The notes: generated by a model not told the origin, from the sequence alone. A stretch of DNA of 64,000 nucleotides from Micromonospora phaseoli (GCF_900109115.1 NZ_FNYV01000004.1:1-64000), one strand, 5' to 3'. Shown: positions 54,759 through 64,000, counted from the first letter of the stretch. A program made the numbers and translations.

Positions 54759-56936
54759 ATGGATGCAACCGAAGATCCACCGGCGGTCGGTCCGGTCAAT
54801 CCGTTCTCCCCGACGGCTGTCGCCAGGGTGACCGAGGGCGGGGCGCCGGCGACCACGGTCACCACCGCCGCCATCCGCGACGCGCTCGCCCACCTGGACC
54901 ACTACCTGCGCAGCGGCGACGGTGGCACGGTCGCGGTGGTGGGTGACTACGGCACCGGTAAGACGCACCTGGCCGCCGAATTACTGGCCCACGTCCGTGA
55001 GGCCACCGGCGGGACGGTCCGAGCGATCTACCTCGACGCGCCCGCCGACACGTTCCTGTCACTGAGTCGCCAGTTCCTCGGCCGGCTGTCCCGCGACGCG
55101 GTGCGGACCATGCTCGACGAATACCGGGCGGAGTCACCTACCGTGGCCACGCCGGGTGACAGCCTGGATGGGCCTTCGGGAGCCGGGTGGCTCGGCGAAC
55201 GGCTGCGGGCGGAGCTGGCCCAGGTCACCACCGACCCGTCCGCCGGCACGGTGCTGGCCATGCTGCTCGACCCCGCCACCGAGGCGGCAGCCTGGGACTG
55301 GCTGATGGGTTACCCGCCCGGGCCGGCCCTGGAGGCGGCCGGCGTCCCGGCCCGGGCCGATGTGGAGTCCGACGCGGTGACGACGATGGGGGTGCTGGCC
55401 CTGCTGTGCTGGCACCGCCGGGAACGCTTCGTGCTGGTGCTCGACGAGCTGGACAAGATCCTTTCCGCGGCGGGCCGTCCGGGCGACGACACGATGGCCC
55501 GGTTCTCCCGGATGATCGAGATCTTCGCGTCCGCCGGTGCCTTCCTGGTGATTGCCGGGCTGCCCGACATGCTGCACCTGCTCAGCCCCGACGTGCGGCA
55601 GCGGATCGGCCCGATCGTGCGGATGTCCGCGCTGAACGCGCAGGACGTACGGGACTTCATCCGACGCAGCCAGCTGCGCACGTTCGGTCAGGCACGGTTG
55701 GCACCGTTCACGGTGGAGACCACCGAGTACCTCACCAACCTGACCGACGGGGTGCCCCGCCGGCTGATCCGGCTGTGCTACCACCTCTACCAGCGGGCGG
55801 CACAGGCCGACACACCCGTCACCCACCTCATGGTTCGTGAGGCGGTACGGGTCCAGTTCGACCTGGCCAGCAGGCAGGATGTCGCCGCCGACGTGCGGCG
55901 GGTGCTCACCCAGGACGGCTGGTCGTACCAGCGGGACCATCTGGTCGGTTCGCTGCGGGACCTGCCGGTCGACTTCTGGGTGCCGCTGGAGGAGCAGGGG
56001 GCCGGCTGCTGCGTGCTCCTGTCCGAATCGGTGCTCAAGTCAGAGGAGGTCGACGCACTCAACCGCAGGGTGGTGGCGATCCGAGCGGCGGTGCCGGACA
56101 GCGAAGCCATCCTGGTCGTCGTCGGGCACCTACCGGCGGATTTCGCCGCCGACCTCGCCGAGACGTTCAGTGTGGAGCCGATCGTCTACGACCCACAGTC
56201 CTTCCCCGAGGATCTGTCGGGCAGCATCAAGGCCTCCCTGCGCCGGCTTGAGCAGGCGCTCGGCGCGGACGCGCTGACCTCGGTGCGGACGCGGGTCGAG
56301 CGCATCCAGCGCCAGCAGACCAACGCTCAGCGCTCCATCGAGCGGCTGTCGTACCAGCTGGACGAGATTCGGGGCGACCTGCGCCACGACCTGCGGGGCC
56401 CGGCGCAGCGGGACCATCACCCGACGGTCCGACCGAAGGTGGGTGCGGCGGCGTTGCCGGGCCCGGTCGCCCGGCTCTTCGTCGAGGCCATCGCGGCCCT
56501 CGACCAGCTCACCGGCTTCGACCGGCACCTGCGCGACGCCTTCGCACCGCCCGGCACCGAGATCCGACGAGCGGTCGAGGACGCCGCGCCGCTGCGCTCC
56601 GGGTTGCGCTCACGGGACGTGCAGCGGGCACTGGGCACCTCGATGGTGTTGCGGCGGTTGATCGAGGCGTTCCGCGACGGCGTCGAAAGCTGGTACGAGG
56701 GTCACCGCCGCGCACCCCGGCCGGGGGATCTGGACCGGTTGGACCGGCTCTGTGAAACGTATGACGGCATCGCCGAGTACCTGCCGCTGTTCCAACTGGA
56801 CGTGCTGGGTGACCTGGCCGTCCCGGGTGACGCCGGCCCGATCGAGCCGCCGGACCGCTCCCGCAGCTGGTCGGAGGCACGGTCGGTGTTCGACGGGCTG
56901 AGCGGTCGGGTGCGGCGGCTGATGGTGAACGCCTGA
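54759..56936 (+). CDS. AAA/STAND-type ATPase
   Basis: A 725-aa protein with Walker A VVGDYGTGKTH (about residues 60-70), Walker B RFVLVLDELDKIL (about 221-234) and a sensor-like arginine segment (GVPRRLIRLCYHLYQRA). The C-terminal half is helical with a coiled-coil-like stretch (about 505-545). GGAGG lies 8 bases before the ATG. No homologue can be named exactly; it resembles ORC/KAP-like conflict ATPases. It is the only gene here transcribed away from the channel gene. Confidence 0.78.
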   Translation: MDATEDPPAVGPVNPFSPTAVARVTEGGAPATTVTTAAIRDALAHLDHYLRSGDGGTVAVVGDYGTGKTHLAAELLAHVREATGGTVRAIYLDAPADTFLSLSRQFLGRLSRDAVRTMLDEYRAESPTVATPGDSLDGPSGAGWLGERLRAELAQVTTDPSAGTVLAMLLDPATEAAAWDWLMGYPPGPALEAAGVPARADVESDAVTTMGVLALLCWHRRERFVLVLDELDKILSAAGRPGDDTMARFSRMIEIFASAGAFLVIAGLPDMLHLLSPDVRQRIGPIVRMSALNAQDVRDFIRRSQLRTFGQARLAPFTVETTEYLTNLTDGVPRRLIRLCYHLYQRAAQADTPVTHLMVREAVRVQFDLASRQDVAADVRRVLTQDGWSYQRDHLVGSLRDLPVDFWVPLEEQGAGCCVLLSESVLKSEEVDALNRRVVAIRAAVPDSEAILVVVGHLPADFAADLAETFSVEPIVYDPQSFPEDLSGSIKASLRRLEQALGADALTSVRTRVERIQRQQTNAQRSIERLSYQLDEIRGDLRHDLRGPAQRDHHPTVRPKVGAAALPGPVARLFVEAIAALDQLTGFDRHLRDAFAPPGTEIRRAVEDAAPLRSGLRSRDVQRALGTSMVLRRLIEAFRDGVESWYEGHRRAPRPGDLDRLDRLCETYDGIAEYLPLFQLDVLGDLAVPGDAGPIEPPDRSRSWSEARSVFDGLSGRVRRLMVNA

Positions 56937-56966
56937 CCGCCGCCGCCCCGACCCGTCTGCCCTACA

Positions 56967-57980
56967 TCACGTGCTGGTTCGGGTGTCCGACCCGGTCAGC
57001 TGCCGTCCCACCGCCGACATGTCGAGATCCGCCTGGGTGACCCAGTCCTGGTCGAGCGCGACCCCGAACAGGTACTCCTCCGGCGCGAGCAGATAGTAGA
57101 AGACCGCGCCGATCTCCAGGTCGAGGACCAGGCGTTCGACCTGACCGGCGACGGTCCGGCGCAGATCCCGGCTGACCTGCAGCGACAGCAGGGACAGATC
57201 CCCGGCCAGGCGTTCGTAACGGGTCCGCCGGCCGGCCACGGTGACGCCTCTACTGAAGAAGGGCTCCAGGTCCGGATGACGCAGGATGTCGGCCGCGGCC
57301 GTCTGCTCCCCCGCCCGGTGGTGGCTGAGGTAGTGCAGCCCCGCGGGGCGCAGCGCCGTGGTGAGCAGGCCGCCGACCTCCGGTGACCCGACCACGTACG
57401 CCATGAAGTCGACGGTCGACGGCGACACCGGCACCTGCGCGTCACCGGCGGTCTGCCAGCCGCCCGGATTCTGCGAGGGCAGCCGCACCAGTTGGCGCAG
57501 CGCGGTGGCGAGTTGGGCGGCTGCCCGGTCGATCTCGCCCGCCCGGGACGGGTCGGCCACCGCGTCGGTCGTGGACGCCGGCAGCGATCCGAATCCCACC
57601 ACGTGTTCGCCGCCGATCACCGTGTTGCAGAAGACGAGATCCGCCCGGGTCTGGACGGCCAGCCGGACCAGGCCCCCACACTGGAGTTCCCACACCCGCC
57701 GGCTGAGGTCGGCCGCCCGGTAGACGAGTTGGGCACCCACAAGGCGGTGCGTCTCGCGGCGCTGCGCGGGCTCGGCACCGTCGATCGCGACCGGCGCCGA
57801 CGGATGGCCCAGGAGATCGAGCGAGAAGTCGAGCACCCCGCCGGTGTAGTGCGCGATGTGGTAGATGCCGGTGCCGCCCAGGAGCAACTCCCGGCACAGC
57901 TTCCGCTTCTTGCGGAATCCGGGCACGTCCTGCTCGGCCGACTCCTCCTCCAGCGCCTCGATCAGCTGCGGATCCGTCAC
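56967..57980 (-). CDS. Unknown protein in FxsT operon
   Basis: A 337-aa mostly helical soluble protein starting MTDPQLIEALEEESAEQ. It has GTGIYHIAHYTGGVLDFSLDLLG and a His-rich LHYLSHHRAGEQTAA, and no recognisable domain. It follows the FxsT-like gene by 11 bp on the same strand, so it is in one operon with the RiPP precursor and FxsT. No signal peptide or membrane segment. Role unknown. Confidence 0.7.
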   Translation of the reverse strand: MTDPQLIEALEEESAEQDVPGFRKKRKLCRELLLGGTGIYHIAHYTGGVLDFSLDLLGHPSAPVAIDGAEPAQRRETHRLVGAQLVYRAADLSRRVWELQCGGLVRLAVQTRADLVFCNTVIGGEHVVGFGSLPASTTDAVADPSRAGEIDRAAAQLATALRQLVRLPSQNPGGWQTAGDAQVPVSPSTVDFMAYVVGSPEVGGLLTTALRPAGLHYLSHHRAGEQTAAADILRHPDLEPFFSRGVTVAGRRTRYERLAGDLSLLSLQVSRDLRRTVAGQVERLVLDLEIGAVFYYLLAPEEYLFGVALDQDWVTQADLDMSAVGRQLTGSDTRTST

Positions 57981-57991
57981 CTGGCCACTCC

Positions 57992-60900
57992 TCAGCTTCT
58001 CGGCACGTCGATGTCGGTGTCGGTCAACGCGATGGCACCTGCGCCATCAGCACCCTCGTGCAGCGCGCGGATCGCCGCGAGGTTGGCGGCGGCGTCGATC
58101 GTGCAGGGATGGCGCCGACCGAGGTAGCGCAGGCAGGTGTGGTGCGTGTCCTCCTGGATCCGGACGGCATCGGTGAGGTCGCCCCGGGCGGCGAGGTGGC
58201 CGGCCTGGGCCGTGGTGGCGGTCAGGGTCCACGGGTGGGTGTCGCCGAGTCGGGCCCGTAGGGTACGCAGGCCCCGTTCGCCGTAGCGGACGGCCTGGTC
58301 GTACTCGCCGGCGCCGCGCTGGAACAGCCCCAGGTCGACCGAGCAGATGGCGGTGAACGGGTGCCCGGTCTCCAGCTGCCGTTCGTAGCCACGCAGGCAG
58401 CGGATGGCGTGTTCGACGGCGACCCCGGCGTCGCCCGCCCGGTAGTAGTCCACAGCCATGCTGAGCAGGCTGGCCCGGGTGACCGGGTGGTCCTCGCCGA
58501 ACCGGTCCCGGTAGCCACGGAACGTCTCGATGCTGCGCTTCTTGGCGGCGATGGCGAGCCCGAGCCGGCGTTCGGTGACCGCCAGGCTCCGGTTGACGCT
58601 CAACTCGTCGAGGTGGCTGGCGGACCGCAGCTCGTGCACCCGCTCCAGCGTCTCGCGCAGGGTGGCCAGCGACAGCTCGTTCTCGCCGGCCTCCCGCTCA
58701 AGCGTCCCCACCAGGCACGACGCCCGCCACGTCGCGGGTTCCTCCGGCCCGAACAGCGACATCCGCCGGTCGAACAACTGGTGGGCCAGTCGTAGTGCCT
58801 CGCGCGCGTCGCCGTTCAACTGGAACGAGACGGCGAGATTGTGGATCGCCATCAGGGTGTTCGGGTGGTCGTCGCCGAGCACCTCCTGGTAACCGACGAG
58901 GGTTGCCTGGTCCTCCACCAGGGCGTCCTCGAAACGCCCGAGACCCCGCAGGTCACCGCCGCGGCCCCGGCCCGCGATGAGGGTCCGGAAGTGCCGCAGG
59001 CCGTGACGGCGGCGCTGCTCGCTGAGCACCCGCTCGTCGAGGCGGAGGGCCTCCTGGTGTTTACCCAGCATCCGGTGCAGGTTGGCGGTCTGGACGAACA
59101 GCCGCATGGTCAGCTGGTCGAAGTCGCCGGTGGCCGTCCACCGGTCGCAGACCTCCTGTGCCAACCGCACCGCGGACTGCCAGGCGTCGCTGTCGCCGAA
59201 GAAGAACAGGTAGCGGACCTGTTTGACCACCCAGTGCCGCACGGGCGCCTCGTCCGCCGTCAACGCACCCGACGGCACGAGGTGCCGCTGCAACTCCTCG
59301 AAGACCGGTAGGTAGCGGCGGTCGTCGGCCTCCGGGTCCGTCGGCGCGTAGCCGGCCAGTCCGCGCAGGACCTGGCGATGGCGCTGGCGGCGCTGCGGCT
59401 CGGGCATCGCCTCACGCAGCAGGACCTGGATGGCCCGGTGCATCCGCAGCGCGGCGCCACGCCCCCAGTCGATGTCGAAGAGGGCGAACCGGGCACCGAC
59501 GGTCAGCACCAGGTCGATCTCCCCGGCGTCGAGCAGCAACTCCTCGGCGTCGAGGTCGGCGGCGGCGGCGAGTTGGGTCAGCATCGACACCGACCGCAGC
59601 AGCGAAAACCCGATGCCCTCCGGCGAGAGGAACGCAGCGAGCTCGGCGACCCGGATCGCCAACGGCCCGAACTCGGTGTCCCGCAGGGTGGCCAGGGTGA
59701 TCTCCAGCACCCGGGCCACGGTCGAGGTGCGGGAGCCGGGAATCCGCTCGGTCGGCTCCTCCTCGCCGGGAGGCCGCCGCAGCCGGTCCAGCAGCTCGGC
59801 GACGCACCGGCCGACCGCCTCCAGGTTGGGCACTCCCTCGCGCTCCAGGGCCCGGGTGCGCTCGCGGATCCACGCGGTGGCCAGCCGCAGCGCCAGCGGC
59901 AGGTGCTCCACCGCGGCCGCGATGGCCCGCGCGTCCTCGGCGCTGATGCCGAGCGTCCGCCGCAGCATCGCGGTGCTCTCGTCGCCGGTGAACGCCGCCA
60001 CCTCCAGCGGTGCCGGCAGGTTGGAGGAGCCGTCGTCCCGCGAGGTGAACAGCACGTGCCCGGCGCCGGGGCGGGGTAGCAGTCCGGCCAGCACGTCCGC
60101 GTCGTCGGCGTTGTCGTAGATCAACAGCCAGCGGGCGATGGCACCGCGCGGCGCCGACAGGGCGGCCACCGCCGCCTCCGCCGCGCCGACGCTGTCCGCC
60201 ACGTTGATCTCCTGGGCCAGCTCACCGAGGGCCGCCTGGACCGTCTCCCGGTCCTGCGCCGGGATCCACCAGACCACGTCGTAGTCGTAGGCGAAGCGGT
60301 GGGCGAACTCGCGGGCGATCTCGCTCTTGCCGACACCGGCGCCGCCGGTGAGGGTCACCGGCCCACCGGCGTCGGCGAGCTGGTCACGCAGCCGTTCGAG
60401 GTACTCGCCGCGACCGACGAAGGACTCGTTCCGGGTTGGCAGGTTGGACCGCAGCCGACGTTCCGCCTCGGCCGGGTACCGCGGCGCGGTCCGCAGGTCG
60501 CCGGTGGGCTGCGCGGGTGCGATGAGGCCCAGCCGGCTGAGCAGCAGCGGCTGGGCCCGCGCCGCGTCGACCGCCCTCAGGTCGATGACCCGGCTCGGAT
60601 CCAGCTGTTCGGGGGCGTCCCCGCTGGTCAGCACGCCGAACACCTCGACGTCGGTGTCGGGCGGAGCCGTCAGGCCGGTGCCGAGGGCCTGGACCACCCC
60701 CGGCGACAGGATGGCCAGCACCGTGGCGTCGGGGCCGTAGGCCGGCACCACGCCCGATCGCACGGCGTGCGGCTGGACCTGGGCGTTCGCCCGACGGAGC
60801 TGCCCGCCGATCCAGTCGGCGAACGGCCGGTCGACCGGCTCGTACAGCACGTGAATCTCGTCGGCGCTCTCGGCCCGGTCCAGCAGCACACCCCGGCGGT

Positions 60901-61897
60901 ACCGGCGACGGATCCGCTCGGGCACGTCGGCCGCCCGGGCCACCGCGCCTCCGCTGATCCAGGAGGCCATCTGCTCGTAGGCCGCGAGGAGACTGTTCTC
61001 GCCGCCGGGCGGATCGGCCAGCACGGCCAGTACGTCGTCGTAGGTGTCGTACGCCTGCTCCGGCACCTCCACGATCTCCACGGTGGAGGCACCGGCCAGC
61101 CCTGCGGTCGACTCGTCGAGCAGGTTCGCGAACGCCTTGCGGGCTGAGTCGCGGACCGCTCCGTACCACGGTTGGCTGACATCACGCAGCGTCGGCGCCG
61201 CGAGCACCCGAATGCCGCCGGTGGCCTCCCGCTGGAGTTGAGCGGCCAGATCCGCCGCCTGCTGCATCGCCTGACGGCGGGGCGGTATCGACACCACCGC
61301 GACGTCGCTGAGCATGGCGGTGTAGCTGATGCCCGGCAGGGTGAGGTCGACCGGGGTGTCGATCAGGACGTAGTCGTAGCCACCGTGTTGCAGCAGTTGG
61401 CGGGCCCGGACCGGGTCGACCTCCGGCAGGGCGTTGACGTCGAGGCTGATGCCGATCACCGCGAACCCGAAACTCGACCCGGATATCGCGTACTGGTAGA
61501 GGACGCCCTGCTCCGGCCCGGTGGGTGCGGTCACCGCCGGCGTCCGGTGCGCGGGCGGATCGGGGTGTGGGCTGATCAGGGCGGCGAGTTCCGCGCCGAG
61601 CACCCTGGCAGCCGGGACGGCGTCCACCCGGAACGAACGCAGGTAGTCGTAGACCCTGGGTGTCTTGGTGCACCAGTCCACGGCGAGGACCCGCTTGCCG
61701 TTCGAGGCGAGGATCCAGGCGATGTTGGCCACCGCGCTGCTGCGCCCCGTGCCGCTGGTGGGCGAGACGAACGAGACGATGGTGCAGCTGCCGACCGTCT
61801 CCTCCCGGCCCGCCGAGCCGGCACGGCCGTGGGCGGGACGCTGCTGCGGAACGTCACCCGGAACAACCGGGGCGTCTTCGCGGTCAGTCGTCGCCAT
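57992..61897 (-). CDS. fxsT: FxsT-like ParA/TIR/NB-ARC/TPR protein
   Basis: A 1301-aa multidomain protein. Residues about 35-310 resemble a ParA/MinD ATPase with a degenerate Walker A (SPTSGTGRSS, lacking the signature Lys). Residues about 335-470 form a TIR-like unit (EIHVLYEPVDRPFADWIGG). A NB-ARC domain follows (GGAGVGKSEIARE near 520, LLIYDNADDADVL, LPLALRLATAWI), then tetratricopeptide repeats to the end (DDHPNTLMAIHNLA, GHPFTAICSVDLG). This is the FxSxx-COOH-system TPR protein. It overlaps the precursor gene by 14 bp. Confidence 0.83.
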   Translation of the reverse strand: MATTDREDAPVVPGDVPQQRPAHGRAGSAGREETVGSCTIVSFVSPTSGTGRSSAVANIAWILASNGKRVLAVDWCTKTPRVYDYLRSFRVDAVPAARVLGAELAALISPHPDPPAHRTPAVTAPTGPEQGVLYQYAISGSSFGFAVIGISLDVNALPEVDPVRARQLLQHGGYDYVLIDTPVDLTLPGISYTAMLSDVAVVSIPPRRQAMQQAADLAAQLQREATGGIRVLAAPTLRDVSQPWYGAVRDSARKAFANLLDESTAGLAGASTVEIVEVPEQAYDTYDDVLAVLADPPGGENSLLAAYEQMASWISGGAVARAADVPERIRRRYRRGVLLDRAESADEIHVLYEPVDRPFADWIGGQLRRANAQVQPHAVRSGVVPAYGPDATVLAILSPGVVQALGTGLTAPPDTDVEVFGVLTSGDAPEQLDPSRVIDLRAVDAARAQPLLLSRLGLIAPAQPTGDLRTAPRYPAEAERRLRSNLPTRNESFVGRGEYLERLRDQLADAGGPVTLTGGAGVGKSEIAREFAHRFAYDYDVVWWIPAQDRETVQAALGELAQEINVADSVGAAEAAVAALSAPRGAIARWLLIYDNADDADVLAGLLPRPGAGHVLFTSRDDGSSNLPAPLEVAAFTGDESTAMLRRTLGISAEDARAIAAAVEHLPLALRLATAWIRERTRALEREGVPNLEAVGRCVAELLDRLRRPPGEEEPTERIPGSRTSTVARVLEITLATLRDTEFGPLAIRVAELAAFLSPEGIGFSLLRSVSMLTQLAAAADLDAEELLLDAGEIDLVLTVGARFALFDIDWGRGAALRMHRAIQVLLREAMPEPQRRQRHRQVLRGLAGYAPTDPEADDRRYLPVFEELQRHLVPSGALTADEAPVRHWVVKQVRYLFFFGDSDAWQSAVRLAQEVCDRWTATGDFDQLTMRLFVQTANLHRMLGKHQEALRLDERVLSEQRRRHGLRHFRTLIAGRGRGGDLRGLGRFEDALVEDQATLVGYQEVLGDDHPNTLMAIHNLAVSFQLNGDAREALRLAHQLFDRRMSLFGPEEPATWRASCLVGTLEREAGENELSLATLRETLERVHELRSASHLDELSVNRSLAVTERRLGLAIAAKKRSIETFRGYRDRFGEDHPVTRASLLSMAVDYYRAGDAGVAVEHAIRCLRGYERQLETGHPFTAICSVDLGLFQRGAGEYDQAVRYGERGLRTLRARLGDTHPWTLTATTAQAGHLAARGDLTDAVRIQEDTHHTCLRYLGRRHPCTIDAAANLAAIRALHEGADGAGAIALTDTDIDVPRS

Positions 61898-62066
61898 CGA
61901 TGGCGCTCTCCCAGTCCGCGTACTGGTCGCCGGCAGTGCCGCTGCGGCGCTGCAACCGGTGCAGCGCGGCCCGGAGAACCTCGCTCGGCACGGCGTCGAG
62001 CGCGACCAGGTCCACGTCGGTCAGATCGATCAGATCGGAGCGCAACGAGTCCTCCCCGGTGTCCAT
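61884..62066 (-). CDS. fxsA: FxsA-like RiPP precursor with W-E-S motif
   Basis: A 60-aa peptide starting MDTGEDSLRSDLIDLTDVDL, which has the leader pattern of FxSxx-COOH precursors (acidic, with L-I-D-L). The end is YADWESAIDGDD: an aromatic-x-Ser motif with Trp in place of Phe, followed by six residues rather than two. The radical SAM enzyme FxsB encoded nearby likely joins Trp and Ser side chains. It overlaps FxsT by 14 bp. An alternative ATG at 62090 would add 8 residues. Confidence 0.75.
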   Translation of the reverse strand: MDTGEDSLRSDLIDLTDVDLVALDAVPSEVLRAALHRLQRRSGTAGDQYADWESAIDGDD

Positions 62067-62355
62067 CCCCCGATCACCGCCTGTCTGCATCTCGCACAAT
62101 GATCGCGTCGCTAGCCGGACATCGACCGTTGGCCAGATCCGCTGCGTACGCCCATGATAACGGTATGACGTGGTCGCCAGACGGCCGCACGCGGGCCGGC
62201 CCGGTCCACCGCCGGGCCGGTCCGGCCGCGATCGCGGCACGAACCGGCAATCCCGGATCAGGCCAAACACGGCGAACAGAGCGCCGTACGTCGATGTATG
62301 CTGTGGGCTCGTCGACCACGGCCAACCGGCCGCAGCCAGGACGGTGAAGCTCCTG

Positions 62356-63555
62356 ATGCCCGGATCCGACGACGGCCACCGGCCAGCCGGCGGCACCGCC
62401 ACCCGGCGCGCTCCGCCGGTCGCCTTCCGCCAGTTCGTGCTCAAGCTGCACAGCCGCTGCGACCTGGCCTGCGACCACTGCTACGTCTACACGATGGCCG
62501 ACCAGCGGTGGCGGGGCCTGCCCCGGATAATGCCGCAACGGGTACTCGACGCGACCGCCGACCGGATCGGCGAACACGTCCGGGCACACCGGCTCGACCG
62601 GGTCTCGGTGATCCTGCACGGCGGCGAGCCGCTGCTGGCCGGGCCGGCCCGGATCGAGGCGGCCGTGTCGGCCATCCGACACGGCGTGGCACCGGTGCCG
62701 GTACGGCTGACCGTGCAGACCAACGCCACCCGGCTCGACGAGACGTACCTCAGCCTGTTCGACCGACTCGACGTGCGGCTCAGCATCAGCCTCGACGGCG
62801 ATCGTGCCGCCCACGACCGGCACCGGCGCGGGCCCGACGGGCAGGGCAGCCACGCCCGCGTCGAGACCGCCCTACGTCGCCTGACCACGGGCTACCCGCA
62901 CCTGTTCAACGGGCTGCTGTGCACGGTCGACCTCCGCAACGACCCGGTCGCCACGTACCTCAGCCTGCTCGCGCACCAGCCGCCGACGATCGACTTCCTG
63001 CTACCGCACGGCACCTGGAGCACTCCCCCACCCGAGCGTCCGGCAGATCCTCGCCAGACCCCGTACGCGCGGTGGCTGATCTCGGTGTTCGACCGGTGGT
63101 ACCACGCCCCGGGCCGGCCGGTCCGGATCCGGCTCTTCGACGAAATCATCCAACTGCTGCTCGGCGGCGCCTCGCGGCTGGCCGGGGTGGGCCTCAGTCC
63201 CGTGGTGGTGGCGGTGGTGCAGACCGATGGTGAGATCGAGATGGACGACACACTCGCCGCCGCCTACACCGGCGCGGCGCGTACCGGGCTGCACGTGCAG
63301 CGGGATCCGTTCGACGCCGCCCTCGACCTGCCCACGGTACGGTCCCAGCAGGACGGCGCGGCGGCGCTCTGCGCGACCTGCGGCGCCTGCGACCTGCGAC
63401 GGGTGTGTGGCGGAGGACTGCGCACCCACCGCTACCGCGCCGGCAACGGCTTCGACAACCCCTCGGTCTACTGCCCCGACCTGTACGCCCTGATCGGCCA
63501 CATCCGTCAGACGGTGCGCCGGGACCTGGCGACGATGCCCGGGGCGTCGCGTTGA
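62356..63555 (+). CDS. fxsB: FxsB-type radical SAM/SPASM peptide maturase
   Basis: A 399-aa enzyme with CDLACDHCYVY (Cys35, Cys39, Cys42) for the radical SAM cluster, VSVILHGGEPLL, SISLDGDRAAHDRHR, and a SPASM-type Cys set at the C-terminus (CATCGACDLRRVC, about residues 339-351). The family makes aromatic-to-Ser crosslinks in FxSxx peptides. The start at 62356 is weakly supported; a GTG at 62344 is possible. It is divergent from the precursor and overlaps the next gene by 4 bp. Confidence 0.88.
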   Translation: MPGSDDGHRPAGGTATRRAPPVAFRQFVLKLHSRCDLACDHCYVYTMADQRWRGLPRIMPQRVLDATADRIGEHVRAHRLDRVSVILHGGEPLLAGPARIEAAVSAIRHGVAPVPVRLTVQTNATRLDETYLSLFDRLDVRLSISLDGDRAAHDRHRRGPDGQGSHARVETALRRLTTGYPHLFNGLLCTVDLRNDPVATYLSLLAHQPPTIDFLLPHGTWSTPPPERPADPRQTPYARWLISVFDRWYHAPGRPVRIRLFDEIIQLLLGGASRLAGVGLSPVVVAVVQTDGEIEMDDTLAAAYTGAARTGLHVQRDPFDAALDLPTVRSQQDGAAALCATCGACDLRRVCGGGLRTHRYRAGNGFDNPSVYCPDLYALIGHIRQTVRRDLATMPGASR

Positions 63556-64000
63556 TCCTGTCGGTGCACCGGGTGCCGAGGATCGTCCTCGACGAACTCG
63601 CCGCCGGCCGTGGCGGCGCGGAGGCGGTGGCGCGGCTGCGGGCCGCGCAGCACAGCAAGACCCTCCTGTTGGTACGCGCACTGCTGTTGCTGCTGCGCGA
63701 GACGGCGCACCCCGACCGGGCGGTGGTCGAGGCGGCGTACCACGTGCTGGCCGAGGTCCCCCCGCAGGATCGGATGGCCGCGCTCGCCCATCCGCCCGTC
63801 GGCGCGTGGGCGTTCGGCACCGTGTCGCTGCTGGAGGCGGGGAACGCGTCGGCGGCGTACCCGGGACTGCTGGCCGCGGTGGCGGCGACCGCAGCCGTCC
63901 GCGCCGGCGCCGACGCGGACCTCGACGTCCCGCTGGCCCCCGGCGCTGCCGGCCGGCTGGAGCTGCCCGGCCTCGGCACGGTGACGCTCCCGGTCACCGC
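63552..64000 (+). CDS. HExxH-type peptide-modifying protein, N-terminal part
   Basis: At least 149 residues running off the right edge: ILSVHRVPRIVLDELAAG, RLRAAQHSKTLLLVRALLLLL, then VGAWAFGTVSLLEAG and LLAAVAATAAVRAG. This is the N-terminal region of the aKG/HExxH-type peptide beta-hydroxylase family, found beside or fused to FxsB. The HExxH motif itself lies outside the window. The TTG start overlaps the FxsB stop (TTGA); a GTG at 63564 is an alternative. Confidence 0.8.
   Translation, partial: MILSVHRVPRIVLDELAAGRGGAEAVARLRAAQHSKTLLLVRALLLLLRETAHPDRAVVEAAYHVLAEVPPQDRMAALAHPPVGAWAFGTVSLLEAGNASAAYPGLLAAVAATAAVRAGADADLDVPLAPGAAGRLELPGLGTVTLPVT

Noticed and set aside
54707..54946. Small ORF starting MPWEFLVPRPELP
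   Set aside because: It runs into the ATPase gene out of frame; no conserved family, so chance is likely.

Overview
The window is high-GC DNA with the gene content of a filamentous actinobacterium, most like Micromonospora and its relatives. Points supporting this are the class F sortase with its anchored substrate, a Hanks-type Ser/Thr kinase, an ECF41 sigma factor, a MoaD/BNR pair, a CBM2-bearing hydrolase and an FxSxx-type RiPP locus. Genes are dense and often joined by 4-bp ATGA or GTGA overlaps. I saw no rRNA, tRNA, CRISPR array, transposase or prophage.

Layout. 0-8 kb: surface and housekeeping genes (secreted proteins, sortase, YchJ-like protein, MFS transporter, CmpX-like channel, VOC protein, two orphan proteins, methyltransferase). 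8-14 kb: a PP2C-type phosphatase, an oxidoreductase, small-molecule transferases, and a decayed MmyB-regulator/SDR pair. 14-27 kb: Ser/Thr kinase, FMN-binding glutamate-synthase-like protein, IMPase-like protein lacking two metal ligands, DNA polymerase IV, a compact FadR-like regulator / fatty acid hydroxylase / lysoplasmalogenase operon with a FadR-type operator, and a two-component system. 27.6-29.5 kb: long-chain acyl-CoA synthetase.

29.6-38.2 kb is one catabolic operon for sugar acids: solute-binding lipoprotein, two permeases, a galactonate-dehydratase-like enzyme, KDPG aldolase, KDG kinase, mannonate-dehydratase-like enzyme and gluconokinase. It lies opposite a GntR regulator. A 17-bp hairpin follows the binding protein and a 20-bp terminator-like hairpin ends the operon. 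39-41 kb holds an ECF41 sigma factor and an NAD(P)-binding epimerase-like gene that share two back-to-back ECF41-type promoters. 42-43.7 kb encodes a secreted CE15 glucuronoyl esterase-CBM2 protein, which may supply uronic acids to the catabolic operon. 44-48.8 kb has an ABA4-like membrane protein pair, a second two-component system and a MoaD/BNR pair.

49-64 kb is the most unusual part and looks like a biological-conflict (immunity/self-recognition) island. It starts with a small EACC1-like protein followed by a caspase fused to a trehalose-synthase-like domain whose catalytic nucleophile, acid and transition-state His are all replaced. Next come a SLOG-domain protein, a two-TM TrkA-RyR channel-like protein and an AAA/STAND-type ATPase. 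The island ends with an FxSxx-type RiPP locus: a 60-aa precursor with a W-E-S motif and an extra DGDD tail, an FxsT-like ParA/TIR/NB-ARC/TPR protein, an unknown 337-aa protein, the radical SAM enzyme FxsB, and the start of an HExxH peptide hydroxylase cut by the window edge.
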